Part shown: positions 16,905 to 26,822 of the stretch, piece by piece
Layout of the letters: each line of letters starts with the position of its first letter
How positions within the stretch are numbered: the stretch's first letter is position 1
From: Campylobacter pinnipediorum subsp. pinnipediorum
GTDB taxonomy: Bacteria > Campylobacterota > Campylobacteria > Campylobacterales > Campylobacteraceae
Assembly (NCBI RefSeq): GCF_002021925.1
Contig: NZ_CP012546.1
Location: 992,001 to 1,056,000 of the forward strand
DNA: 64,000 bases
Direction of reading: 5' to 3'
Position numbers and translations under genes: made by a program
Notes under the pieces: generated by a model
What the model was told of the DNA's origin: nothing
The model's database searches: none
What the model saw: only the letters and a program-made list of their open reading frames with translations

Positions 16905-17864
16905 ATGAAAAAAAAGATATTTTTTATACTATCTATGTTGCTATTTGTAGGGCTTAATGCTAATGATGATATAAAAAAACTAACTATCGTTCTAGACTGG
17001 GTTCCAAACACAAATCACACAGGTCTTTTTGTCGCAAAAGACAAAGGGTATTTTAAAGATGAAGGCGTTGATGTGGATATAGTTCAGCCATCAGAAGATA
17101 GCTCATCAACGATAGTTGGATATGGTAGAGCAGAACTTGGGGTTTATTTTCAGCCAAATATGGTAAAAAGACTTCTTAAAAAAACTCCTATAACAGCAGT
17201 AGCAGCTATACTTCAACACAACACAGGTGGTATACTAAGCTTACAAGAAAGCAACATACTATCTCCAAAAGATATGACAGGTAAAAAATACTCAACTTGG
17301 CAAGACCCGATAGATGACGCAACCATAAAATACATAGTAAATAAAGATGGTGGCAACTGGGATAAAATAAGCCTAATACCGGGCGAATCAACAGACGCTA
17401 CAACAGCTTTAAGACTTAAAATGTTTGACGCGATACTTGTTTATAAGGGCTGGGACTACATATACTCTAAGGTAAAAAATGTAAAAACAAATTTTTTCTT
17501 ACTTAAAGACTATGCAAAAGAGTTTGATTACTATGCTCCTGTTATCATAGCAAACAATGATTTTTTAAAAAATAGTCCGGAGATCGCCAAAAAAGCTCTA
17601 AAAGCTATCAAAAAAGGCTATGAATTTGCTGCTAAAAACCCAGAACAAGCAGCTGAGGTTTTGATACAAAATGCACCAGAAGGCGACGCTAATCTTATCA
17701 GAGAGAGTCAAAAATTTGTATCAACACAATACATAGCTGATGCGAAATCTTGGGGCATAATAGACCCAAAAAGATGGAATGCATTTTATGAATGGCTATA
17801 CAATCAAAAGCTTATAAAAGAGCCTTTGACAGACCAAGGCTTTACAAATGAGTTTTTAAAGTAA
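16905..17864 (+). CDS. thiY: NMT1/THI5-like substrate-binding protein for a thiamine precursor
   Basis: A 319-residue periplasmic protein with a signal peptide (MKKKIFFILSMLLFVGLNA) and the NMT1/THI5 opening LTIVLDWVPNTNHTGLFVAKDKGYF. ThiY proteins bind formylaminopyrimidine or hydroxymethylpyrimidine and hand it to ThiX. No lipobox cysteine is seen. It lies 17 bases after thiX and four bases before thiZ. Confidence 0.9.
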   Translation: MKKKIFFILSMLLFVGLNANDDIKKLTIVLDWVPNTNHTGLFVAKDKGYFKDEGVDVDIVQPSEDSSSTIVGYGRAELGVYFQPNMVKRLLKKTPITAVAAILQHNTGGILSLQESNILSPKDMTGKKYSTWQDPIDDATIKYIVNKDGGNWDKISLIPGESTDATTALRLKMFDAILVYKGWDYIYSKVKNVKTNFFLLKDYAKEFDYYAPVIIANNDFLKNSPEIAKKALKAIKKGYEFAAKNPEQAAEVLIQNAPEGDANLIRESQKFVSTQYIADAKSWGIIDPKRWNAFYEWLYNQKLIKEPLTDQGFTNEFLK

Positions 17865-17867
17865 GCT

Positions 17868-18599
17868 ATGAAACTAAGACTAAAAAACATATCACATTCA
17901 TTTGGCGATACACATATCTTAAAGGATATAAATTTTCATATAAATAAAAATGAGATAGTAAGTATCATAGGACCAAGTGGATGTGGTAAAAGCACTATAT
18001 TTAACATAGCAGCAGGACTTATCACCCCAAGCTTTGGACAAGTCTTGCTTGATAATGAAGATATAACTGGTAAAAGTGGAAATGTAGGCTATATGCTACA
18101 AAAAGACCTACTTTTGCCATTTAAAACAGTCCTTGAAAATGTAGCCCTACCTCAGATAATAAAAGGCAAAAGCAAGCAAGAAGCCTATAATAAGGCTATG
18201 GTGTATTTTAAGGAATTTGGCCTTGATGGTATGCAAAATGAATATCCAAAAATGCTATCAGGTGGCATGAGACAAAGAGCGGCTTTGCTTAGGACTTATC
18301 TTTTTGAAAAAGACCTTATACTACTAGATGAGCCATTTTCAGCACTAGACGCAATGACAAAAGAGAACATCCACAGCTGGTATCTTGATGTAGTAAGAGA
18401 TATGAAGCTAACCACACTTTTTATAACTCACGATATAGAAGAGGCTATACTATTATCAGATAGGATTTACATACTAGACAAAAAGCCGGCAAGCTTATCA
18501 CAAGAGATACTCGTGCCGCTTTTAAGACCAAGAGATGCATTAAGCGATGATGTCGTAAAGATAAAAAGAGAGATAAAAAAGAGATATTTTAGTGTATAG
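17868..18599 (+). CDS. thiZ: ABC transporter ATP-binding protein for a thiamine precursor
   Basis: A 243-residue ATPase with Walker A GPSGCGKST, Q-loop MLQKDLLLPFKT, signature LSGGMRQRA, Walker B LILLDEPFSALD and switch histidine in LFITHDIEEA. It energises ThiXY. Its last 60 bases reappear in diverged form at about 18972-19027, after a decayed spacer. Confidence 0.92.
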   Translation: MKLRLKNISHSFGDTHILKDINFHINKNEIVSIIGPSGCGKSTIFNIAAGLITPSFGQVLLDNEDITGKSGNVGYMLQKDLLLPFKTVLENVALPQIIKGKSKQEAYNKAMVYFKEFGLDGMQNEYPKMLSGGMRQRAALLRTYLFEKDLILLDEPFSALDAMTKENIHSWYLDVVRDMKLTTLFITHDIEEAILLSDRIYILDKKPASLSQEILVPLLRPRDALSDDVVKIKREIKKRYFSV

Positions 18600-19030
18600 A
18601 AATGGCTTGTTTTGATAAAAACAATACACCATAATATCGCTATATAATTTGTTTTAAAATTTAAGTCTGTATAGTTTATGATGTATCAAGTGCAAATAAG
18701 CATGATTTAAAAGAATTCTAGAGTGTTTTATAATGATACACCGCTAATACTACACCAAACAAGTTAAATGCAAATATACTTAAAATCCACTATATCCAAC
18801 ATGGTTATAAACAAGACTAAAATATAAATGAAATTTATAGAGATTTTAAAGCTGTAGGCTACTCTTGCAGTAAAGTACAATAGAACAAAATAAAATTTGT
18901 TTTAATGCAAGGGTATGTTTGTTAAATATTATTTAAAAGTGATATTTAGTAGATAAAACATAACACAAAAACAAAGAGATGCTTTAAGTGATGATGTTGT
19001 AAAGATAAAAAGAGAGATATTTTAGTGTGT
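18600..19030 (+). pseudogene. Decayed segment ending in a partial duplicate of the thiZ 3' end
   Basis: No open gene is present. From about 18972 the sequence copies the end of thiZ (AGAGATGC.TTAAG.GATGATGT.GTAAAGATAAAAAGAGAGAT), lacks the 12-base second repeat of that end, and closes with TTTTAGTGTGTAA. Between the two copies, translation near 18677 gives VYDVSSANKHDLKEF followed by stops, which resembles the DVSPANKHD-type stretch of IS5/IS4-like transposases. I read this as an insertion-sequence remnant that captured or duplicated the operon end. The transposase part is tentative; the duplication is directly visible. Confidence 0.6.
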
Positions 19031-19031
19031 A

Positions 19032-19066
19032 AAAGACCAAGAAAATCTTGGTCTTTATTTTTTATT
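19032..19066. terminator. Strong terminator downstream of the TonB-receptor gene
   Basis: An 11-bp perfect stem, AAAGACCAAGA / TCTTGGTCTTT, with an AAA loop is followed on the plus strand by ATTTTTTATT. On the minus strand it is flanked by A/T tracts, so it can end both the convergent receptor transcript and any read-through from thiZ. Confidence 0.85.
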
Positions 19067-19068
19067 GA

Positions 19069-22000
19069 CTAGTATGTAAACTCAAAATCAAGTTTGAAAT
19101 TTCTTCCTGGTGCGTTAAATCTATTTATACCAAGACTATCTGTTTTTCTAACCATATTCATAGTTCCAAAAGATCTGATAGATCTAGCTGAGTCCCAAGT
19201 GATGTATTTTTCATCCGTGATATTATAAGCACCAAGTCTAAATGTAAGATTTTTCTTAGGTCTTACATAGGCTATCATATCCAAGATATTGTATTTATTA
19301 CTTAGCCAGTGAGCCGATGAGTCTGTAACTAATTTTCCATTTATATAATCCCTTGCATCTGCTGGAGAACTTGGTTTTTCATTTTTCCAAAACATATTAT
19401 ATGTTTCATTTGGTTTTTTAGCTTTCACACTTGTAAGATAAAAGTCCACTCCAAAAGTATCATTTGGAGCTGTATAGCCAAAGCTATATATTGATTTTTT
19501 AGGTTGTATAGCATTCATAGGAACATTTCCATCTTGTTTTGTAAGTATACTTCCTCTTTGATTTGTAAGTTTATATCCTATATAAAATCCTGATAATTTA
19601 CTATATATATCTTCAAAATTTAGCCTAGAGCTTATCTCAAATCCATTAACAGAAGCATCTTGTCTATTTACATTTTGATAGATATCAAAGTCAAGAGAGC
19701 TATTGGTTTGAGTACCGTTATTATTTTGATTTCCTTGATTTAATTTCTCTGTTCCTTTGTATTCTAAATCCAAAAAGTCTTTATACTCTGTCTTAAAAAT
19801 ACTCATAGTTAAAAAGCTCATATTTTTATGCAAAGTAAGGGCTATCTCTTTTGTCTTTGCTATCTCAGGTTTTAAATCAACATTTGGCTTTATAGTAAAA
19901 TCAGGATGTTTAAACGCAAGATAAAGCTCTTCATGAGTAGGCACCCTAAAGCCTTTTGAGTACTTAACTTGAACCCTTACAAACTCTGTTGGATCAAGTG
20001 TTGCTGCGATGGCATAAGAGTTGTTTTTAAACTCTCTAGGCTGAGAAAAATACTCTATATTTTTTTGGGGATTTGTTTCGTTTTCTTTATCAACAAGTTT
20101 ATTGTATTCTACATCTTTTAAATAGTTCTTATAAGTTTTATCTTTTTCTTCAAATTCTTTAAGTTCTTTATTAAATTTATCTTCATCCTTAACAACTATT
20201 TTATCAATAGGACAATCAAAGTAATTTTTTTTTGATACATCTTTACATGATTCAAAATGTGCATAGCTATTTTTCTTCGGCTTATCCCAGCTATGCACTT
20301 TCTCTGGCACTTTTGACACATCTCTTTTTGGTTTTAATGGAACAAAAAGACCTTTTACCATATCATCAGCTATTTTTGGTGTTCTTCCTGGTATGTAGTT
20401 TGGTCTATATTTTACTCTATCATGTCTAAATCCTATGTCTAGTGAAACTTGATCGTTAAAATGTATCTCATCTTTTAGATACAAGGCACCCTCATCTGAC
20501 TCAACAGGTATTAAAAAACTTGTAGGTTTTTCTGTCTTTGGACATTTCAAGGCATTACCTATATCAGTAGAACCTTTTGTTGAGCAGTCACCATCAGAGT
20601 CAGCCCACCATTGAGGATTTTTTGCGTTATATCCAGCTTTATTTATCATGCTTTTTTTGGTACTGGTATGAGATAGTCCGTATTGCACATAATGTTCTAA
20701 ATTTTTTAGTTCTAAATTTTTTGTAAAATCAAAATTAAACTGTTTGGTATCTGTATTTAGATCTCTCTCTTTCCATTGATTTTCTATAAAACCTGGTTGA
20801 TTTGGGATAAACATATATAAATCCTCGTAAGAAGCTGTTGTATCGCCAAATCCACCTTTATATGTATGTTGCGCTAATATTTTTTTATATCTTCTATTAT
20901 CCTTATCCACCTTATTTTCTATTGTAAATTTAAGATTTCTTTTTTTAGCACCACCATCTATCTTAGCTATAGTATTTTGATTTTCTTTTGTTAAATCTAT
21001 TTTTACTATTGGTCTTTTCCCTTGAGTATAGTCGTTAGTATCATCTATAATCAGCTTTATCTGCTTATCAGGAGAATCACAGTCATACAAATCACAATAA
21101 AATTTATATTCGCTTAATTTTTTTGTAGCAACAAATTTATCATAAGTATCTTCATCTTTGTGATTTTTTACCTTTTTAAGACCACCATTTTCATAATGCA
21201 AACTTAACTCTTGATCATCCTTATCTACAGTCTTATTGTCTTTTATGTGAAGACCTGCATGATTTTGTATATTTTGACAACTTGCCCCCTCGCAAGTCTC
21301 ATCAGTCCTAGCTCTAGCCTTTATTTTTTGATCTGAGTAAGTGATTTTTATACTATCCCAAAACGGCATTTCACTAAAAACTTCATATGTAGCACTAAAG
21401 TTTTTCCTTGTTGTTGTATCATTTGTATATCTTCTATCAGCTATTACTTTATCAATTCCTGCTGTATTTGTAATATTATTAGGTGTAAGAGTATAAGAAA
21501 AATCATGCCCTTTTGAATTAACTTTACCGTTATCATAAGCTATACCTATCCTTGCATTATCTGCTGGTTGAAAGCTAAACTTAAGCAAGGTGCTTTCTTT
21601 TTTTATATTGTATGGATCGGCTTTCTCTCTTTCTCTACCTACTACACTATCATCATACTCATCATATCCATAGTTTTTTGTTTCTCTTAGTTTTCTTTTT
21701 GTGTTTATCAAAAGCACATCAAACCACTTGTATCTAGCAGCTAGGGTATGAGAACCATATCTTTGAGAGTTTGCTGTTGATATACCTGTCTTAAATCCAT
21801 AAAAATAGTCTTTATCAAGTAGATAATCTCTTGCATCTTTTGTCTCAAACATAACAGAACCACCAAGAGCCCCTGAACCAGTTTTTATAGAGTCAGCTCC
21901 TTTTGTGATAGTAGCTTGTTTTAGGGTTTGTATCTCTACACCATTTCTTGTATTATTAAAGTTACCATATCCTTCAAATATCTCTTTAAATCCTTGAGAG

Positions 22001-22347
22001 CTTAAAGTTTCTGCTTGTCTTAGACCATCTATTGTTATAGCTACTCTATTTTCATCAACACCTCTTATAGCATAACCACTAGCACCAAATCTACCTGTTT
22101 CTACTACGCTTACTCCAGTTTCATATTTTACTAGATCTCTTGTATCTTGTACTTGTTCTTTAGTGAGTGTCTTAGCACTCTTTACTCTTTCACCTACCTT
22201 TTTTTGCATAGGATCGTTATCTGATTCACCAGTAACTGTTACGCTATCTAATTCAATACTATTACTTTCTTCTATATCAACAGCTTGTAAATTTACATTT
22301 AAACCAAGCATTAATATAGTTATCATAGAAAACCTGAGTTTGTTCAT
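19069..22347 (-). CDS. TonB-dependent receptor, haemoglobin/transferrin/lactoferrin type
   Basis: A 1092-residue outer-membrane receptor with a signal peptide (cleavage near LQA-VD), a TonB box DSVTVTGE, a plug domain (DTRDLVKYETGVSVVETGRFG, YAIRGVDENRVAITIDGLRQ) and a beta-barrel ending in FEFTY. At nearly 1100 residues it is longer than most siderophore receptors and has big hydrophilic insertions around residues 350-480 and 600-760, with close cysteine pairs (CEGASC, CDLYDCDSP) that may form disulfide-closed extracellular loops. This fits receptors that strip iron or haem from host proteins. The exact ligand cannot be told. A Fur-like site lies upstream; no tonB/exbB genes are in view. Confidence 0.85.
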   Translation of the reverse strand: MNKLRFSMITILMLGLNVNLQAVDIEESNSIELDSVTVTGESDNDPMQKKVGERVKSAKTLTKEQVQDTRDLVKYETGVSVVETGRFGASGYAIRGVDENRVAITIDGLRQAETLSSQGFKEIFEGYGNFNNTRNGVEIQTLKQATITKGADSIKTGSGALGGSVMFETKDARDYLLDKDYFYGFKTGISTANSQRYGSHTLAARYKWFDVLLINTKRKLRETKNYGYDEYDDSVVGREREKADPYNIKKESTLLKFSFQPADNARIGIAYDNGKVNSKGHDFSYTLTPNNITNTAGIDKVIADRRYTNDTTTRKNFSATYEVFSEMPFWDSIKITYSDQKIKARARTDETCEGASCQNIQNHAGLHIKDNKTVDKDDQELSLHYENGGLKKVKNHKDEDTYDKFVATKKLSEYKFYCDLYDCDSPDKQIKLIIDDTNDYTQGKRPIVKIDLTKENQNTIAKIDGGAKKRNLKFTIENKVDKDNRRYKKILAQHTYKGGFGDTTASYEDLYMFIPNQPGFIENQWKERDLNTDTKQFNFDFTKNLELKNLEHYVQYGLSHTSTKKSMINKAGYNAKNPQWWADSDGDCSTKGSTDIGNALKCPKTEKPTSFLIPVESDEGALYLKDEIHFNDQVSLDIGFRHDRVKYRPNYIPGRTPKIADDMVKGLFVPLKPKRDVSKVPEKVHSWDKPKKNSYAHFESCKDVSKKNYFDCPIDKIVVKDEDKFNKELKEFEEKDKTYKNYLKDVEYNKLVDKENETNPQKNIEYFSQPREFKNNSYAIAATLDPTEFVRVQVKYSKGFRVPTHEELYLAFKHPDFTIKPNVDLKPEIAKTKEIALTLHKNMSFLTMSIFKTEYKDFLDLEYKGTEKLNQGNQNNNGTQTNSSLDFDIYQNVNRQDASVNGFEISSRLNFEDIYSKLSGFYIGYKLTNQRGSILTKQDGNVPMNAIQPKKSIYSFGYTAPNDTFGVDFYLTSVKAKKPNETYNMFWKNEKPSSPADARDYINGKLVTDSSAHWLSNKYNILDMIAYVRPKKNLTFRLGAYNITDEKYITWDSARSIRSFGTMNMVRKTDSLGINRFNAPGRNFKLDFEFTY

Positions 22348-22395
22348 GGATATCCTTGTTATAATTATGATATTTATTATTTAATTTCGAGTAGA

Positions 22396-22410
22396 TGATA
22401 ATAAATATTA
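22396..22410 (-). promoter_or_regulatory. Possible Fur box upstream of the TonB receptor
   Basis: TGATAATAAATATTA about 50 bases before the start codon matches one half of the 7-1-7 Fur pattern (TGATAAT-n-ATTATCA) well and the other half partly. Iron regulation is expected for this receptor class. The surrounding DNA is so AT-rich that chance similarity is possible. Confidence 0.35.
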
Positions 22411-22535
22411 ATTTAAATACTGGTTAAATTTTAAATAAAAAATCAATTTTTTACTAATTTATGATGTAAAAATTTAAATGACTATAAATTTGGTTTCAAA
22501 ATTAGATATAAAAACATTAGCTTTTAAAACAAAAG

Positions 22536-23936
22536 TTACTTATTTTTTTGATGCTTAAGATCAACAATCATAAACGCAAAAGAGATAAAAACCAAAACAA
22601 CAAGCACTAAATAATTTAATCTAAACCCAAATATTTTAGTTGCATTTTTAGAGTCTTTAGCTAGTATTGCTTTAAATTTCACGCCATTATTTGTAGATAT
22701 AGTGATTTTATCGCCTTTATAACCACTTAAGCTTATTCTTATCATGTTTACCCCAATATCTCTAACATAAGCATCTAACAAAGTTGATTTTTTATAAGAA
22801 TAGCTAGTAAATACATCATTGCAATCACGAGGTTTTATAAAGATATCATAAAATCTATCGGGATATATTTCTAAGATATCTCCATCTTTAATAGAAAAAT
22901 AATTAAACCGTGGTGTTAAAGTTTTAAAGCTCCACCTAATCTCTTTATCTTTGTTGTTTTGGGTATATTTAAAAACAGCCAAATACTCTTTATCAAAATC
23001 AAACACTTTTTTTGAAAACAATGCAAATTGATTTTTATTAAATTTATGGTTTATGTCATTTTGTTTAGTGATTATAACCGTGTCATCTATCTCTTTATTG
23101 TCCCTAAAAATTTTAAAACTTTGCATTTTTATATTTTCAATATTTGGATTAAACTCTATACTTATAGGATTTCCCATAATTTTACAAGATGGAATCGGAT
23201 CTGGTATCTCACCACTAAAATAAGCAAGCGCTGGATTTTTATATGGAAATTTAATATATTCTGGGCTTTTTGGTATAGTAGCTATTTTAAAACTATCTTG
23301 TTTTATTTTATAAATATTATTTTTACATACATTATCTATATAATAACCGCTATTTTTAAAATCACCACCTTTTAAACAGATATTGTTTACATATGAATTA
23401 CCCATATTATAAACATAAAACTTTTCATCACCAAAAGAAACATTTGCAAAACCTATCTCGTTAAAAGAATAGTTTAAAAAACCAAAACGATGATATATAG
23501 CACTGAGTAAATTATCTATGGAGCTTCTTGTGTTTATTTGATTGTTTGATATATTTTCTACAACATAGCTTGAGCTATAGCCAGCAAACATAGCCCTTTG
23601 CGATACATCTTCACCAGTAAAACCATCAAGATTTCTCTCTTCATCGTGCATACTTACACTAATTTTATCTTTATTTTTAAGAAGATGATTGGCATGGTTA
23701 GTAGCAGAAATTTCTAAATTTTTATTTGCACGAAACCAACCAAGACCATTATCTTCTCTTATTGTATTTATATAATCAACACCGTCAAATACATTGTATT
23801 CTTTTGGTGTTTTTGCAACTAAAAGTTGATTATGATTTGAACTGTAAAAACCTAATATATCAGATACTATATATAAAATCAGAAGAAAAAATATAATAGT
23901 AAATTTATATTTTAGGGCCGGCTTTAGCGAATTCAA
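22536..23936 (-). CDS. CAP/SCP-domain protein with two membrane anchors
   Basis: A 466-residue protein with an N-terminal membrane segment (residues about 13-30), a CAP domain ([76 protein letters not shown]), a beta-rich middle and a second membrane segment near the C-terminus ([20 protein letters not shown]). The large middle should be periplasmic. CAP proteins have varied roles; the function here is unknown. Its start lies 32 bases inside the 3' end of pckA in another frame, so it is probably translated by coupling. Confidence 0.75.
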   Translation of the reverse strand: MNSLKPALKYKFTIIFFLLILYIVSDILGFYSSNHNQLLVAKTPKEYNVFDGVDYINTIREDNGLGWFRANKNLEISATNHANHLLKNKDKISVSMHDEERNLDGFTGEDVSQRAMFAGYSSSYVVENISNNQINTRSSIDNLLSAIYHRFGFLNYSFNEIGFANVSFGDEKFYVYNMGNSYVNNICLKGGDFKNSGYYIDNVCKNNIYKIKQDSFKIATIPKSPEYIKFPYKNPALAYFSGEIPDPIPSCKIMGNPISIEFNPNIENIKMQSFKIFRDNKEIDDTVIITKQNDINHKFNKNQFALFSKKVFDFDKEYLAVFKYTQNNKDKEIRWSFKTLTPRFNYFSIKDGDILEIYPDRFYDIFIKPRDCNDVFTSYSYKKSTLLDAYVRDIGVNMIRISLSGYKGDKITISTNNGVKFKAILAKDSKNATKIFGFRLNYLVLVVLVFISFAFMIVDLKHQKNK

Positions 23937-25482
23937 TGCCTTCTTTTACATCCTCATATCTTTTAAAATTTTGTTCAAACATAGTTGCTAATTTATCTCT
24001 TGAAGCTATATATTCATCTTTATTAGCCCAAGTGTTTATAGGATTTAATAAAACCGTATCAACTCCGTCTAATTGTTTTGGTATAGCAAGATTAAACTTT
24101 TCAAAATTTTCAAATTCGCAAGATTTTATACTGCCGTCAAGAATAGCGTTTATGCAAGCCCTTGTAGCTTTTATGCTCATTCTTTTACCAACGCCATAAG
24201 CACCGCCGCTCCAGCCAGTATTTACAAGATATACACTTACATTATGCTTATCTATCTTCTTGCCTAATAGCTTTGCATATACAGTTGGATGAAGTGGCAT
24301 AAATGGCTCTCCAAAGCATGCACTAAATGTAGCAACAGGCTCTGTTATGCCTCTTTCTGTCCCAGCAACTTTTGCTGTATAACCACTAAGAAAATAATAC
24401 ATAGCCTGTTCTTTTGTAAGTTTTGAAACAGGAGGTAAAACACCAAAGGCATCTGCTGTTAAAAATATAATATTACTTGGATGACCTGCACTTAAGCTAG
24501 GTTCGTGATTTTGTATATGCTCTATCGGATAGCTTACGCGTGTGTTTTCTGTTTTACTACCATCTGTATAATCAACAACGCCATCTTTATCTAAAACAAC
24601 ATTTTCCAAAAGTGCATTTCTTTTGATAGCTTCATAAATTTCAGGCTCACTATCTTTGTCTAAGTTTATACATTTAGCATAGCAACCGCCCTCAAAATTA
24701 AACACACCTTCATCATCCCAACCATGCTCATCATCGCCTATAAGCTTTCTTTTGGGATCTGTTGATAGTGTTGTTTTTCCTGTTCCACTAAGTCCAAAAA
24801 ACAGAGCTGTATCTCCATCATTGCCTACGTTTGCAGAACAATGCATACTTAGTTTTCCTTCAAGCGGTAACCAATAATTCATCATAGAAAAAATTCCTTT
24901 TTTCATCTCTCCACCATACCAAGTACCGCCAATAACTGCAACATTTTCCTCGACATTAAAGATAACAAATACTTCTGAGTTTAGACCATCTTTTTCCCAC
25001 TCATCATTTACACATTTGCAAGCATTGTATATAACAAAATCAGGTTTGAAATTCTTAAGTTCTTCTTCATTTGGTCGTATAAACATATTTTTAACGAAAT
25101 GTGCTTGCCAAGCTACTTCAGTTACAAATCTAACTGATTTTTTACTCTTCTGGCTAGCACCACAAAAGGCATCTTGGACATATATATCTTTACCGCTTAA
25201 TTGTTTTTTTGCTTTTAGCATTAGTTTATCAAAAAGCTCTTTTGTCGTGGGCTGATTTATTTTACCCCAAGATATATATTTATTTGAAGGGTCTTGATTT
25301 ACAAAATACTTATCTTTTGGGCTTCTGCCTGTAAAAATACCTGTATCAACTACAAAAGTTCCATTTTTACTAACAACACCTTCGTTATTTTTAATCTCAT
25401 GCTTAAATATATCTTCATAACTTAGATTGTGATAAACACTCTTGATATTTTCCAATCCGAGCTTATTAATATCACTTAACAT
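23905..25482 (-). CDS. pckA: Phosphoenolpyruvate carboxykinase (ATP)
   Basis: A 525-residue ATP-dependent enzyme. [16 protein letters not shown] is the oxaloacetate-binding opening, [14 protein letters not shown] the kinase P-loop, [21 protein letters not shown] the metal site, and the [19 protein letters not shown] region completes the active site. It converts oxaloacetate and ATP to PEP, the gluconeogenic entry needed by an organism living on amino and organic acids. It lies directly after the oxaloacetate decarboxylase genes; both act on oxaloacetate. Confidence 0.95.
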   Translation of the reverse strand: MLSDINKLGLENIKSVYHNLSYEDIFKHEIKNNEGVVSKNGTFVVDTGIFTGRSPKDKYFVNQDPSNKYISWGKINQPTTKELFDKLMLKAKKQLSGKDIYVQDAFCGASQKSKKSVRFVTEVAWQAHFVKNMFIRPNEEELKNFKPDFVIYNACKCVNDEWEKDGLNSEVFVIFNVEENVAVIGGTWYGGEMKKGIFSMMNYWLPLEGKLSMHCSANVGNDGDTALFFGLSGTGKTTLSTDPKRKLIGDDEHGWDDEGVFNFEGGCYAKCINLDKDSEPEIYEAIKRNALLENVVLDKDGVVDYTDGSKTENTRVSYPIEHIQNHEPSLSAGHPSNIIFLTADAFGVLPPVSKLTKEQAMYYFLSGYTAKVAGTERGITEPVATFSACFGEPFMPLHPTVYAKLLGKKIDKHNVSVYLVNTGWSGGAYGVGKRMSIKATRACINAILDGSIKSCEFENFEKFNLAIPKQLDGVDTVLLNPINTWANKDEYIASRDKLATMFEQNFKRYEDVKEGIEFAKAGPKI

Positions 25483-25496
25483 AATTATTTCCTTTT

Positions 25497-26822
25497 TTAT
25501 TTAAATATTGATAATAATACACCGGCAGCAACAGCTGAACCAACAACTCCGGCCACATTAGGACCCATAGCATGCATCAATAAAATGTTAGTGCAATCCT
25601 CCTTAACACCTTCTTTATTTACAACCCTAGCAGCCATAGGAACAGCGCTAACACCAGCTGCGCCTATCAAAGGATTTATTTTTGTTTTTGAAAATTTATT
25701 CATTATTTTTGCCATAATAACACCACTAGCCGTTCCTATAGCAAATGCTATAAGCCCCAAAACCAATATACCAAGTGTATTTGGAACTAAAAATTTTTCT
25801 GCTGCTAGTTTTGAACCAACAGAAAGACCTAAAAATATAGTGATGATGTTTATAAGTGCATTTTGCATAGTATCACTAAGCCTTGATACTACTCCGCACT
25901 CTTTCACTAAATTTCCAAATGCCAAAGCTCCTATAAGTGGTGTAGCATCTGGTAAAATCATAACACATAAAATAACAAGAGTTAAAGGAAAAAATATCTT
26001 TTCAATTTGACTAACTTCTCTTAATTGAACCATTTTTATTTTTCTCTCTTTTTCGGTTGTTAAAGCTCTCATTATAGGTGGTTGGATTATAGGAACCAAA
26101 GCCATATAAGAATAAGCAGCAACAGCTATCGCTCCAAGCAAATCAGGAGCCAGTCTAGAAGCTAAAAATATAGCGGTAGGACCATCGGCACCACCTATAA
26201 TACCTATAGCAGCAGCATCTGAAAGTGAAAAATCAAAAAATGATGTATACTGAGATAAAGCCAAAGCACCTATAAGAGTAGCAAATATACCAAACTGAGC
26301 AGCACCACCTAGTAATGCTGTTTTTGGATTTGCCAAAAGTGGACCAAAATCAGTCATAGCCCCTACTCCCATAAATATTATAAGAGGAAATAATCCAGTA
26401 GAAATTCCAAAATTATAAATTATCCCTAAAAAACCATCAGGTCCGGCTATATCAGCTATAGGTATATTTGCAAGTAATCCACCAAAACCTATAGGAATAA
26501 GAAGTAGTGGCTCAAAACCTTTTTTGATCGCTAAATACAAAAGTAAAAAGCATATAAAAAACATTATAATTTTTCCAAAACTTTGATTAAACTTTGATAT
26601 AGGGTTGCCATCATGATCTTTTACATCATCGCTGGGGTTTAAAAAAGTATAAACCCCAGTTGTTTTATAAAAATTTGTAAATAATTCGCCTATACTTTTT
26701 TGTTTATACTCAACTTTACTGTTTTGAGAAGATGATTCGCTCGCAAAAATATTTGTAAAACAAAAGCAACAAATAAAACTTAGTAGTAAAATTTTTAAAA
26801 TAAATCTTTTTTTAAAAATCAT
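25497..26822 (-). CDS. oadB: Sodium-pumping oxaloacetate decarboxylase beta subunit
   Basis: A 441-residue polytopic protein with an N-terminal signal-like segment and about ten further membrane helices. [13 protein letters not shown] is the conserved ion-pathway motif, and the tail ([42 protein letters not shown]) is diagnostic. It decarboxylates the carboxybiotin of OadA and exports sodium. Its start abuts the oadA stop (one-base overlap). The alternative reading of the complex as a pyruvate carboxylase applies to OadA in some Campylobacter, but the presence of a beta subunit favours a sodium pump. Confidence 0.9.
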   Translation of the reverse strand: MIFKKRFILKILLLSFICCFCFTNIFASESSSQNSKVEYKQKSIGELFTNFYKTTGVYTFLNPSDDVKDHDGNPISKFNQSFGKIIMFFICFLLLYLAIKKGFEPLLLIPIGFGGLLANIPIADIAGPDGFLGIIYNFGISTGLFPLIIFMGVGAMTDFGPLLANPKTALLGGAAQFGIFATLIGALALSQYTSFFDFSLSDAAAIGIIGGADGPTAIFLASRLAPDLLGAIAVAAYSYMALVPIIQPPIMRALTTEKERKIKMVQLREVSQIEKIFFPLTLVILCVMILPDATPLIGALAFGNLVKECGVVSRLSDTMQNALINIITIFLGLSVGSKLAAEKFLVPNTLGILVLGLIAFAIGTASGVIMAKIMNKFSKTKINPLIGAAGVSAVPMAARVVNKEGVKEDCTNILLMHAMGPNVAGVVGSAVAAGVLLSIFK

